Part shown: positions 54,850-62,916 of the stretch, piece after piece
Layout: each line of letters begins with the position of its first letter
Numbering within the stretch: position 1 is the first letter of the stretch
Source: Devosia epidermidihirudinis
Lineage (GTDB): Bacteria; Pseudomonadota; Alphaproteobacteria; Rhizobiales; Devosiaceae
Direction of reading: 5' to 3'
Assembly: GCF_000971295.1 (NCBI RefSeq)
Contig: NZ_LANJ01000047.1
Location: forward strand, 62,001 to 126,000
Length of the DNA stretch: 64,000 nt
Notes under the pieces: model-generated
Seen by the model: only the letters and a program-made list of their open reading frames with translations
Database searches by the model: none
What the model was told of the DNA's origin: nothing
Program-made: the position numbers and the translations under genes

Positions 54850-55467
54850 TCAGCTCTCCACCACGATGGGTGGCACATGCTTGGGCTCAGCGGCGGGGGC
54901 GTATTTGTTGAGCAGGCTCACCTGGCTGATCGAGAACAGCACGGTCAGCGGCATCACGCCCCAAACCTTGAAGGCGACCCAGATATCGGTCGAAAAATTG
55001 CGCCACAGGATTTCGTTGATGATGGCGAGCACCACAAAGAACAGGCCCCAGTTCAGCGTCAGCTTGCTCCAACCCTCGGGCCGCAACTTATAGACATCGC
55101 CGAAGACATATTTCAGCAGCGACTGACCAAATAGCAGCCCGCCCAGCAGCACGGCGGCAAACAGGCCATTGGTGATGGTCGGCTTGATTTTGATGAACAT
55201 GTCATCCTGCAGCCACAGCGTCAGCCCGCCGAACACCAGCACCACCGCGCCCGTCACCAGCGGCATCACGGCGATCTTTTTGAGGAGCAGCCAGCTTAGC
55301 AGTAGCGACACGACCATGGCGCCCATGAACCAGGCGGTGGCGGTGAAAATATCGGCGCGGGCATTGGCGATAAAGAAAATCACCAGCGGGCCCAACTCGA
55401 GTGCCATCTTGATCAGTTGCGGACGCAACTCATCCCAGTTGACTTCGGGTTCAGCTTTCTCGGTCAT
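54850..55467 (-). CDS. yciB: Inner-membrane septation protein A (YciB/IspZ)
   Basis: A 205-residue membrane protein with about six helices of the IspZ/YciB family, needed for normal septation and envelope integrity. Seen: LGPLVIFFIANARADIFTAT, LTLWLQDDMFIKIKPTITNG, LLGGLLFGQSLLKYVFG, and LTLNWGLFFVVLAIINEILW. ATG 55467 is chosen; 26 further in-frame codons upstream are not conserved. It lies 95 bases downstream of ftsY on the same strand and may share its transcript. Confidence 0.94.
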   Translation of the reverse strand: MTEKAEPEVNWDELRPQLIKMALELGPLVIFFIANARADIFTATAWFMGAMVVSLLLSWLLLKKIAVMPLVTGAVVLVFGGLTLWLQDDMFIKIKPTITNGLFAAVLLGGLLFGQSLLKYVFGDVYKLRPEGWSKLTLNWGLFFVVLAIINEILWRNFSTDIWVAFKVWGVMPLTVLFSISQVSLLNKYAPAAEPKHVPPIVVES

Positions 55468-55562
55468 GGGCGGATATCTCGCTTCGGCATATTGTGCAAT
55501 GTGAGCGCAGACGCCCCCACTTGCAAGGCAAGCGTTACGCGCCAAGCATGGTTAGATTTGGG

Positions 55563-56789
55563 CTAGTCGCGCCCGGCAATGGCCTTGGCAAAGTCCGAGG
55601 CGGTAAAAGCTTCGAGATCGCCAACGCTTTCACCAACGCCGATAAAGTGCACCGGCAGGCCAAACTTCCGGGCGATTGCAACAAGAATGCCGCCGCGCGC
55701 CGTGCCATCGAGCTTGGTCATGACCAGACCGGTCACGCCCGCCCGCTTGCCGAAAATCTCGACCTGGCGGAGCGCATTTTGCCCTGTCGTGGCGTCGAGC
55801 GTCAAAAGCGTGGCGTGCGGCGCGGATGGATCGACCTTCTTGATGACGCGGATGATCTTTTCGAGCTCGTTCATCAGCTCGTCGCGGTTCTGCAAGCGCC
55901 CTGCCGTGTCGATAATCAGCACATCGCGCCCTTCGGCGCGCGCCTGCGTCACCGCATCGAAGGCCAGACCGGACGCATCAGCCCCTGCCGGCCGCGAAAC
56001 GACGGGCGCATTGGTGCGCTGGCCCCAGACCTGCAGCTGCTCGATGGCGGCGGCGCGGAACGTATCGCCCGCTGCCAGCATCACCGACTTGCCCTCCTGG
56101 GCGAATTTCTGCGCCAGCTTGCCGATGGTCGTGGTCTTGCCCGAGCCGTTCACGCCGATCATCAGGATGATGAAGGGCTTGTGCGACGGGTCGATCACCA
56201 GCGGCCGCGCCACGGGACCCAGCACCTTTTCGACTTCAGCGGCCAGAACGGCGCGGACGTCTTCGCCCGACACATCCTTGTCGAAGCGGTCGCGGCGTAG
56301 CGTTTCGGTGATGGCCGTCGCCGTCTCGATGCCGAGGTCGGCCTGGATCAGCACATCTTCCAGCTCATCGAGCGTTGCCCCATCGAGCTTGCGCTTGGTG
56401 AAGACCGAGGTGATCGAACCGCTGAGCTGGTCTGACGACCGCTTGAGGCCCGATGCCAGCCGCGCAAACCAGCCCTGACGGGGCGCCTCAACGGCAACCT
56501 CGACAACTGCAGCGGGCTCGACGGGCACCAGGAGAACGGGTTCTGGTTCAGGCTCGGCAACGCGATGGGCTGCGGCCTCAATCTCTTCGACATAATCAGG
56601 CGTGGTTTCCGGTGGGCCGGGCAGCGGCACCTCTTCGGGCTCCGGCGCAGGCGGCGGAATCGGGGTCGGTTCGACCGGCTGCGGCGCTGGAACGGGCTCG
56701 ACCGGCAGCGTCTCGGGGGGCGCAGGGGGCGGCACTGGCGCCTCGCCACCGAACAGGCGCTTGAAAAATCCCGGCTTCTTGTCGGTCAT
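55563..56789 (-). CDS. ftsY: Signal recognition particle receptor FtsY
   Basis: SRP receptor GTPase that docks Ffh-ribosome complexes at the Sec translocon. The 408-residue protein has an N-terminal acidic, Pro-rich A domain (about 15-100), a helical N domain (about 105-190) and the SRP GTPase G domain with GVNGSGKTTTIGKLA, the DTFRAAAIEQLQVW insertion box, DTAGRLQNRDEL, TKLDGTARGG and GVGESVGDLEAF. Its partner gene ffh begins at 62.9 kb. mtaB and dapF lie upstream on the same strand. Confidence 0.98.
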   Translation of the reverse strand: MTDKKPGFFKRLFGGEAPVPPPAPPETLPVEPVPAPQPVEPTPIPPPAPEPEEVPLPGPPETTPDYVEEIEAAAHRVAEPEPEPVLLVPVEPAAVVEVAVEAPRQGWFARLASGLKRSSDQLSGSITSVFTKRKLDGATLDELEDVLIQADLGIETATAITETLRRDRFDKDVSGEDVRAVLAAEVEKVLGPVARPLVIDPSHKPFIILMIGVNGSGKTTTIGKLAQKFAQEGKSVMLAAGDTFRAAAIEQLQVWGQRTNAPVVSRPAGADASGLAFDAVTQARAEGRDVLIIDTAGRLQNRDELMNELEKIIRVIKKVDPSAPHATLLTLDATTGQNALRQVEIFGKRAGVTGLVMTKLDGTARGGILVAIARKFGLPVHFIGVGESVGDLEAFTASDFAKAIAGRD

Positions 56790-56856
56790 AGATCGTCTTT
56801 CCGTTCCGGCGCTGTCGCGCTCTTATTGTAGGACGCGGTGGGGGTCCAACGCCAGA

Positions 56857-58122
56857 TCACGCCGCTGCGCGCAGCGGTTCGCCAACGAGCCCATCGGCAG
56901 ATATCTTGGTCACCTTAACGCTGAGCAATTCGCCGGGCTCCGTGCCCGCCACCGCAATCGGCACGAACTGCTCGGTGCGGCCCAGACCATCGCGCTCGAT
57001 CAGCACGTTCTCGATCTGGCCCAGCCGTGTGGCGCAAAGCTTGGCAAATTGCTTGTCGCCCTCGGCCCGGAGGATGGCAGCACGATCGCGTGCAACGCGC
57101 TTGTTGACCTGCGGCATGCGCGCGGCCGGTGTGCCTTCACGCGGCGAATAGGGAAAAACGTGCAGATAGGTGAGATCGGCCTCCGCGACGATGGCGCGGG
57201 TATTCTCGAACATCGCATCATCTTCAGTGGGGAAACCGGCAATGATATCGGCGCCAAACACCATTCCTGGGCGGAGGCTGCGCAGCTTTCCGACAATCGC
57301 CAGCGCATCATCGCGGCTGTGGCGCCGCTTCATGCGCTTAAGGATCATGTCATCGCCCGACTGGAGCGACAGATGCAGGTGCGGCATCAGGCGGCGCTCG
57401 CTGGCAATGGCGTCATAGAGCGCCTCATCGGCCTCGATGGAATCGATCGATGAAATGCGCAGCCGCGGTAGATCCGGCACGTGGCGCAGGATCGATTGCG
57501 TCAGCTTGCCCAAGGTCGGGGTGCCCGGCAGATCGGGGCCGTAGGAGGTGATATCCACCCCGGTCAGCACCACTTCGCTATAGCCATTGGCCACGAGCTT
57601 TTTGATTTGGTCGACCACCAGCCCCATCGGCACCGAGCGCGAGGGACCACGACCAAACGGGATGATGCAGAAGGTGCAGCGATGATCGCAGCCATTCTGC
57701 ACCTGAACGAAAGCCCGCGCCCGACCATCCATGCCCTCGATCAGATGACCGGCGGTTTCCCGCACGCTCATGATGTCGTTGACCTGTACCTTGTCGTTAA
57801 GCGGGGAGCCGAACACCATCGGGGTGTAGCTCTCGGCCTTCATCTTGTCGTTGTTGCCAATCACCAGATCGACTTCGGGCATATCACCAAAACTGCGCGC
57901 CTCGGTCTGCGCCGCACAACCCGTCACGATGATCCGCGCCGCCGGATTGTCACGCCGCGCCTTGCGCACGGCCTGCTTGGCCTGACGGACGGCCTCAGCC
58001 GTTACCGCGCAGGTATTGACGATGATGGCATTGTCGAGCCCGGCCTTTTCGGCCTCGGACTTCATCACCTCGGCTTCATAGGCGTTGAGGCGGCAACCAA
58101 ATGTCAGCGTTTCGACCGCCAT
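56857..58122 (-). CDS. mtaB: tRNA t6A37 methylthiotransferase MtaB
   Basis: Radical SAM enzyme that adds a methylthio group to C2 of t6A37 in tRNA, after the TsaD system has made t6A. The 421-residue protein has an N-terminal MTTase domain (LTFGCRLNAYEAEVM, VNTCAVTAEAVRQAKQ, VTGCAAQTEA with three cluster cysteines), the radical SAM CDHRCTFCIIPFGRG, and a C-terminal TRAM-like domain. The start overlaps the dapF stop by one base (TGATG). A MiaB function is less likely because of the CRLNAYE motif. Confidence 0.93.
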   Translation of the reverse strand: MAVETLTFGCRLNAYEAEVMKSEAEKAGLDNAIIVNTCAVTAEAVRQAKQAVRKARRDNPAARIIVTGCAAQTEARSFGDMPEVDLVIGNNDKMKAESYTPMVFGSPLNDKVQVNDIMSVRETAGHLIEGMDGRARAFVQVQNGCDHRCTFCIIPFGRGPSRSVPMGLVVDQIKKLVANGYSEVVLTGVDITSYGPDLPGTPTLGKLTQSILRHVPDLPRLRISSIDSIEADEALYDAIASERRLMPHLHLSLQSGDDMILKRMKRRHSRDDALAIVGKLRSLRPGMVFGADIIAGFPTEDDAMFENTRAIVAEADLTYLHVFPYSPREGTPAARMPQVNKRVARDRAAILRAEGDKQFAKLCATRLGQIENVLIERDGLGRTEQFVPIAVAGTEPGELLSVKVTKISADGLVGEPLRAAA

Positions 58123-59009
58123 CAGGCCGCAACCTCATCGCGCGTCCATACGCCCGTGGCGGGATCAAGCGTGCCTGTCCATTCGAGCTCGGCAGGCCCC
58201 GTCAGCACGACATGGTCATCCTCGCGCCATTCGATTAAAAGGTCGCCACCGGGCAGGGTCACGGTCACCTTGCGATCGGTGCGACGCGTGCGCGCGCCAT
58301 TGACCACAGCAGCGCAGGCCGCTGTGCCACAGGCCTCCGTCAGGCCCGCACCGCGCTCCCACGTGCGCAGGATCATCTTGTCGCGACCGATCACTTGGGC
58401 AATCGAGATATTGGCGCGCTCGGGGAAAATCGGATGGTTCTCAAGCATGGGCCCGAACCGGTCGAGCGCATAGCTCCACACATCCTGATTGACCCAGAAT
58501 GTGGCATGCGGATTGCCCATCGAGGCAACGGATGGCGAATGCAGAACTGGCGCGTCAATCGGCCCGATCTGCAGCTCGATCTGGCGCGTATCCATGAACT
58601 CTTCGGCCAGCGGGATATCGTACCAGGCCAGCTTTGGCGTGCCCATATCCACGGTGACCATGCCGTCTTCAAGCTCTTCGCCAAACAGAATTCCGGCGAC
58701 GGTCTCGAAGGTGAACGCCTGGCGCCCCTGCTCGGCTGTCAGAAACTGCACCACGCAGCGCATGCCATTGCCGCAGGCCTGCGCCCGCGTGCCGTCCGAA
58801 TTGATGATCTCGATGTAATTGGCCGTGCCCGGCGTGCGCGGATCATGGATGGCCATGATCTGGTCGAATTTGGTCCCCGGCGTGTCATTGATCGCAATGG
58901 CTGCGGCAGGCGTGACGCGATCGGCGCGGCCGCGCATGTCGGCCACGATGATCTGGTTGCCCAGCCCGTTCATCTTGAGAAACGGTACGCCGCTCACGCT
59001 GTGCCTCAT
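58122..59009 (-). CDS. dapF: Diaminopimelate epimerase
   Basis: Converts LL- to meso-diaminopimelate for lysine and peptidoglycan. The 295-residue protein has [15 protein letters not shown], the two catalytic cysteines in QACGNGMRC and [10 protein letters not shown], and [13 protein letters not shown]. The residue after GLGN is Gln where Asp is more usual. ATG 59009 is the sensible start. First gene of a dapF-mtaB-ftsY run on the minus strand, a frequent alphaproteobacterial order. Confidence 0.97.
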   Translation of the reverse strand: MRHSVSGVPFLKMNGLGNQIIVADMRGRADRVTPAAAIAINDTPGTKFDQIMAIHDPRTPGTANYIEIINSDGTRAQACGNGMRCVVQFLTAEQGRQAFTFETVAGILFGEELEDGMVTVDMGTPKLAWYDIPLAEEFMDTRQIELQIGPIDAPVLHSPSVASMGNPHATFWVNQDVWSYALDRFGPMLENHPIFPERANISIAQVIGRDKMILRTWERGAGLTEACGTAACAAVVNGARTRRTDRKVTVTLPGGDLLIEWREDDHVVLTGPAELEWTGTLDPATGVWTRDEVAA

Positions 59010-59188
59010 CTGAGGTTGAAAGGAATGGTCACTATATGGCCGATGCATTGCAAAATTGCCAGTGGCGCACGCCGATCAGCCGAATTGGATTGCAACGGTT
59101 TTATGGCGTTTTAACCAGCAGGGCAGGCATTTACCCCTTAGCCGATCATTCCCGTTATGGTTCGCCGCAAAGATAGGGTGGATTGCGC

Positions 59189-60367
59189 ATGAATGGGACA
59201 GCGATGGACAGTGTAGGCGAATTGCCGACCCTGGCCCCGGCGTCGCCCGGCGTTCCGACCATGGTGCCGCTGCGACAGGTATCACGCCCCGCCTGGGATG
59301 ATCTGGCCGCCAGCACCCTTGAACCCAATGCGTTTTTCGCCGCCAGTTACACTCTGCCCGCCTTTGGGCGTTGCGATCGTGGGGCTCAACCCAAGGCCCT
59401 GTTGGCCCATGCCGGATCGTCCCGCCAGCTGGTGGGCCTGTTGCCCGTCGTCTCCGCCTGGAAGGCGCTGCGCCTACCCTTGCCAGCCCTGGTGGCACAC
59501 CAGCCCTATAGCCCGCTGACCGTGCCACTGCTATCGCGCGACCATGCCGAAACCGCCGCAGGCGCCTTGATCGATGCTGCCGCTGCGGGCGGCATGCGCG
59601 TGCTGTCCCTGCCCGCCATGGTGCTCGACGGCCCCGCTTTTGCCGCCATCAGCGCCGCCATGACCAGGCGCGGTATTGCGCCCACCATCCACAATCGTCA
59701 TCTGCGCGCCGCACTCGACGCAACGCAGGATGCCGAGACCTATCTGCGTGCTGGCTTTGGAGCCAAGCGCCTCAAGGATTTGCGCCGCCTGCGCCACCGC
59801 CTCGATGAAGAGGGCCAGGTCGGCTTCACCTTTGCCAAGGATCAGGCAGCGGTCGCGGCTGCGCTCGAACGCTTCCTTGTTCTTGAAGCCAAGGGCTGGA
59901 AGGGCGCTGGCGGCACCGGGCTGGGTCAAAGCGAGGGCGACACGGCTTTTGTGCGCGAGGCCGCAGCCCAGAACTGCTTTGAAATCGCAGAGTTGACGCT
60001 CGATGATCGTTTGCTGGCCTCGGGCATTGTCATGCGCCAGGGTGACCGCGCGTTCTTTTTCAAAATTGCCTATGACGAGACCATGTCGCGCTTTTCGCCG
60101 GGTGTACAACTCACGGTGGAACTGACGCGCCTGTTTGCCGCCGACCCGACACTTGCGCTGGTCGATTCTACCGCCGATGCCGGCCACCCGATGATCGACC
60201 ACGTGTGGCGCGAGCGTCTGGCCGTCGGGGATCTGCTGATCCCCACCAAACCCAATGATCCCATCGCCACAGCCATCATCGCCGTGATGGCAGCACGACG
60301 CGCCCTGCGCAGCCGCCTCAAGGCACTGGTGCACCGCGTCAAGACAGCCAAGGAGAACCGGACATGA
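59189..60367 (+). CDS. BioF2-like (Acetyltransf_6) GNAT protein
   Basis: A 392-residue cytosolic protein of the BioF2/CelD (BcsL-like) acyltransferase family, which has two GNAT-like halves. Seen: PNAFFAASYTLPAFGR, the conserved FGAKRLKDLRRLRHRLDEEG, FLVLEAKGWKGAGGTGL, and AYDETMSRFSPGVQLTVELT. Family members acylate polysaccharides, peptides or lipids. ATG 59189 is preferred to a TTG 6 bases earlier. A TTTA-N7-TTAAC near-match to the CtrA box lies about 75 bases upstream. Coupled to the next gene by an ATGA overlap. Confidence 0.87.
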   Translation: MNGTAMDSVGELPTLAPASPGVPTMVPLRQVSRPAWDDLAASTLEPNAFFAASYTLPAFGRCDRGAQPKALLAHAGSSRQLVGLLPVVSAWKALRLPLPALVAHQPYSPLTVPLLSRDHAETAAGALIDAAAAGGMRVLSLPAMVLDGPAFAAISAAMTRRGIAPTIHNRHLRAALDATQDAETYLRAGFGAKRLKDLRRLRHRLDEEGQVGFTFAKDQAAVAAALERFLVLEAKGWKGAGGTGLGQSEGDTAFVREAAAQNCFEIAELTLDDRLLASGIVMRQGDRAFFFKIAYDETMSRFSPGVQLTVELTRLFAADPTLALVDSTADAGHPMIDHVWRERLAVGDLLIPTKPNDPIATAIIAVMAARRALRSRLKALVHRVKTAKENRT

Positions 60368-61317
60368 CGACCCATATGTTGACCGCCGACGATGCTGCCT
60401 TCAAGGCCCTGTTCCCGCTCAAGCCCTTCCGCATTCGGCACAATCTGGCCGGTGATCCGCGCCTGACGCTGCCCGCCATTCTCGAGCTGGTCAAAGCGCT
60501 GCCGCGTGACCGCATCGAATACAACTCGGGCAAGGCGGCCGTCAGCCAAGACCCGGACAGCACGCCTCTGGTCGACCTCGATCCGGAAGACGTGATCACC
60601 CAGATCGAAACCGCAGGCGCCTGGATGGTGCTGAAAAAGGTCGAGCATCACCCGACCTACAAGGCACTGCTCGAAGAGGCCTTGCTCTCGGTCGCGGCCG
60701 CGCAGGGTTTTGAAAGCGTCAAAGCCGCCAAGTTCACCGACATTCAGGGCTTCATGTTCGTCTCATCGCCGAACTCGACCACGCCCTTCCATCTCGACAG
60801 CGAAGACAACTTCTTCGTGCAGATCCATGGCGACAAGCAATTCGCCATCTACGACAACACCGACCGCTCGATCGCCAGCGAAGACCAGATCGAGCATGCG
60901 ATCACCAAGCATCGCAACCTCAAGTTCGACGATGCCTTTGCACCGCGCGGCACGGTCAACGAGCTGCGCCCCGGTGAAGGTGTGTTTGTGCCTTATATCT
61001 GGCCGCACTGGGTCAAGACCAAGGATGCCTATTCCATCTCGCTGGCCATCACCTGGAAAACGCCGGAAGTGAAGCGCCGTAACGATCTCTACGTTGCCAA
61101 TTCCATGCTGCGCGACCGTGGTTTCCCGCAAAAGGCACCCGGCGTCAGCCCCGGCTTCGACAAGGTCAAGATTGCAGCCGTGCAGACCCTGACCCTACTG
61201 GCAGCACCGCTGCGCAAGAGCGAAGGCCTGCGCAAGGTCATCCGCTCCATCGTGCTCGGCAAGAATGCGAACTACTATTATCGCGACAAGGCCAAGCCAA
61301 AACAGGTCGGCATGTAG
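60364..61317 (+). CDS. Cupin/JmjC-like iron(II) dioxygenase-family protein
   Basis: A 317-residue protein with a JmjC-like cupin core: TPFHLDSEDNFFVQIHGDKQ with the HxD metal pair, and FVPYIWPHWVKTK with the third histidine, so an Fe(II)/2-oxoglutarate-type active site is likely. An N-terminal helical part (about 1-110) includes RIRHNLAGDPRLTLPAIL. Relatives are annotated as cupin-like or as transcription factor jumonji, with no known substrate. It follows the BioF2-like gene directly, so the two products probably act on the same compound. Confidence 0.85.
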   Translation: MTTHMLTADDAAFKALFPLKPFRIRHNLAGDPRLTLPAILELVKALPRDRIEYNSGKAAVSQDPDSTPLVDLDPEDVITQIETAGAWMVLKKVEHHPTYKALLEEALLSVAAAQGFESVKAAKFTDIQGFMFVSSPNSTTPFHLDSEDNFFVQIHGDKQFAIYDNTDRSIASEDQIEHAITKHRNLKFDDAFAPRGTVNELRPGEGVFVPYIWPHWVKTKDAYSISLAITWKTPEVKRRNDLYVANSMLRDRGFPQKAPGVSPGFDKVKIAAVQTLTLLAAPLRKSEGLRKVIRSIVLGKNANYYYRDKAKPKQVGM

Positions 61318-61341
61318 GCTGTCTTGCGGCGGACATAAAAG

Positions 61342-61370
61342 GGCGGCTCGGGAAACCGGGCCGCCTTTTC
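61342..61370 (+). terminator. Terminator of the BioF2-cupin operon
   Basis: Stem GGCGGCTCGG / CCGGGCCGCC with GAAA loop and TTTTCATTTT. It sits between the converging cupin gene and the second acetyltransferase gene. Confidence 0.85.
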
Positions 61371-61386
61371 ATTTTGAGAAGATCGA

Positions 61387-62589
61387 TCAGCGCTTGCGCA
61401 GCTTGAACACGCTGCGGCGCAGCCACTTGGCTGCATTCCAGAGGGATGGCGTCTGCTTGATCAACCGTTTCACCGCTGCCCGCTGGCGCAAAAGCGTTGA
61501 CGCAAAGCGCCCCCTGCCCGTCAGCGCGATCACACTGTGATAGACGGGCTGAGGCTCGGTCCAATCGACCTTGTACTCAAAATCGCCCAGCCCCATGTCG
61601 AAGCTTGTAATGCCGACATGGATCAACTCATCCATCAGGTCGGCAACCAGAATGCCCATCAGACTGTAGCGCCCAGCGGGTCCCGAACTGGTTGAGTTGA
61701 TGTATTGCGAATAGTGGTCGCCCGCCATGGTGCCCCAGCAGGTGGCGACAATTTCGTCTCCCGCAAACAAAGCATGGGCCGTCAACGTTGGACGCGCGAC
61801 CTCGAAATTGTCTGCCGCCACGTCACGGAAGAACTGCATATAGGGCGGCTCGGCAAAAATGTTGGCGACACCCATGGCGTCAAACCGCGCACCGCGCTGC
61901 GCCAGAAACTCGGCATGCACGCGCTCCAGCATGGCCGGATCAGTGACCCTGGCCAGCCGCACTGGTCCCAGCATTTCTTCAAGCCGCCGCCGACCGCGAT
62001 TGATATTGGCCCGGCGCTTAGCACTGAGACGATAATCCACATAAGGCGCAGGCGTCGCAGCAAGGCTGGTTGTGTAGAGATTGGACGCAGCCGGTGAGTG
62101 CGGCAGCGCCAGAACCGGATTGCTATGGCCCTGCCAGCTCTCTGGCTGATTCATCAACACCATAAGATCTATGCCGCCGACCGCACTGGCGATCTGTCGG
62201 AAAATGATCTGTAATTCGCTCGGCGAAGGTATGAAATCGGGGAGCGCCAGGAGCCAATCGCTATTGGACTGATGCGCCCCAATGAATCGGGCAAAGGCCG
62301 CGCCAAACTTACGCCGGATAATCAGCGGCAAGAGCCCGACCGGCACACCGGCACGGCGGATCACCGCGATCACCAGCTCCCCTTCGGGCTCGGCGTTGGC
62401 GGCCAGCATGCCACTGATCCAGTCAAAACGCTGGTAGGGCGTGAGAACAGCACGGGCCTCAAGGCCGCGCCACACGCATTCTGCATCCGCCATGCTCGAG
62501 TGCACCTGCACGTCGAGGCGCAGCTCGGCGCACGTGCTGCGCGCGCGTGGGAGCAAAGGTTCGGCCTGTAGAGCGGTGATCTCGGTCAT
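61387..62589 (-). CDS. Second BioF2-like (Acetyltransf_6) GNAT protein
   Basis: A 400-residue protein of the same Acetyltransf_6 superfamily but only distantly like its neighbour at 59189. Seen: YQRFDWISGMLAANAEPEGE, VDYRLSAKRRANINRGRRRL, FLAQRGARFDAMGVANIFAE, and the family end pattern SFDMGLGDFEYKVDWTEPQP. The acyl acceptor is unknown. It converges on the cupin operon and is followed upstream by the ffh promoter region. Its closeness to the other two genes suggests a shared pathway. Confidence 0.85.
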   Translation of the reverse strand: MTEITALQAEPLLPRARSTCAELRLDVQVHSSMADAECVWRGLEARAVLTPYQRFDWISGMLAANAEPEGELVIAVIRRAGVPVGLLPLIIRRKFGAAFARFIGAHQSNSDWLLALPDFIPSPSELQIIFRQIASAVGGIDLMVLMNQPESWQGHSNPVLALPHSPAASNLYTTSLAATPAPYVDYRLSAKRRANINRGRRRLEEMLGPVRLARVTDPAMLERVHAEFLAQRGARFDAMGVANIFAEPPYMQFFRDVAADNFEVARPTLTAHALFAGDEIVATCWGTMAGDHYSQYINSTSSGPAGRYSLMGILVADLMDELIHVGITSFDMGLGDFEYKVDWTEPQPVYHSVIALTGRGRFASTLLRQRAAVKRLIKQTPSLWNAAKWLRRSVFKLRKR

Positions 62590-62716
62590 CGTCAGGTCGG
62601 TTTCACATGGCAGATGAATGCTTGGCGCGCAGTGTACCGTCCAAATGCCCTGTCCGCCTCAGTTGAGCGAAAGGATGGTTACTGGAAAGGGATAAACACA
62701 GGATCTCTGGCCTTTC

Positions 62717-62745
62717 CTTGACTCCAACGCCCCTTTCCCCTACAG
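62717..62745 (+). promoter_or_regulatory. Predicted housekeeping promoter of ffh
   Basis: CTTGAC (62717-62722), a 17-base spacer and CTACAG (62740-62745) fit the rhizobial sigma-70 pattern. The gene-free stretch 62590-62916 otherwise holds a long leader of about 165 bases with a GACCGGGACCC...GATCCCGG inverted repeat near 62790. Confidence 0.45.
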
Positions 62746-62916
62746 CAACCCCATTCATCAGGCCTTGCTCCTGACCAGCCGACCGGGACCCTTAGTGGTA
62801 TAAACCGATCCCGGAGGCCACCATCCGCCAGCGCGTTGCGCCCGCGGGTGTGCTTGGCGTTTGGACTGATGGATCCTATGTCTCGCGGTACAATCCGCAG
62901 AGAAGGACCAAAAAGT

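Noticed and set aside
59098-59116. TTTA-N7-TTAAC upstream of the BioF2-like gene as a CtrA site
   Set aside because: One mismatch in the conserved TTAA half and no second support; chance matches of this quality are expected.
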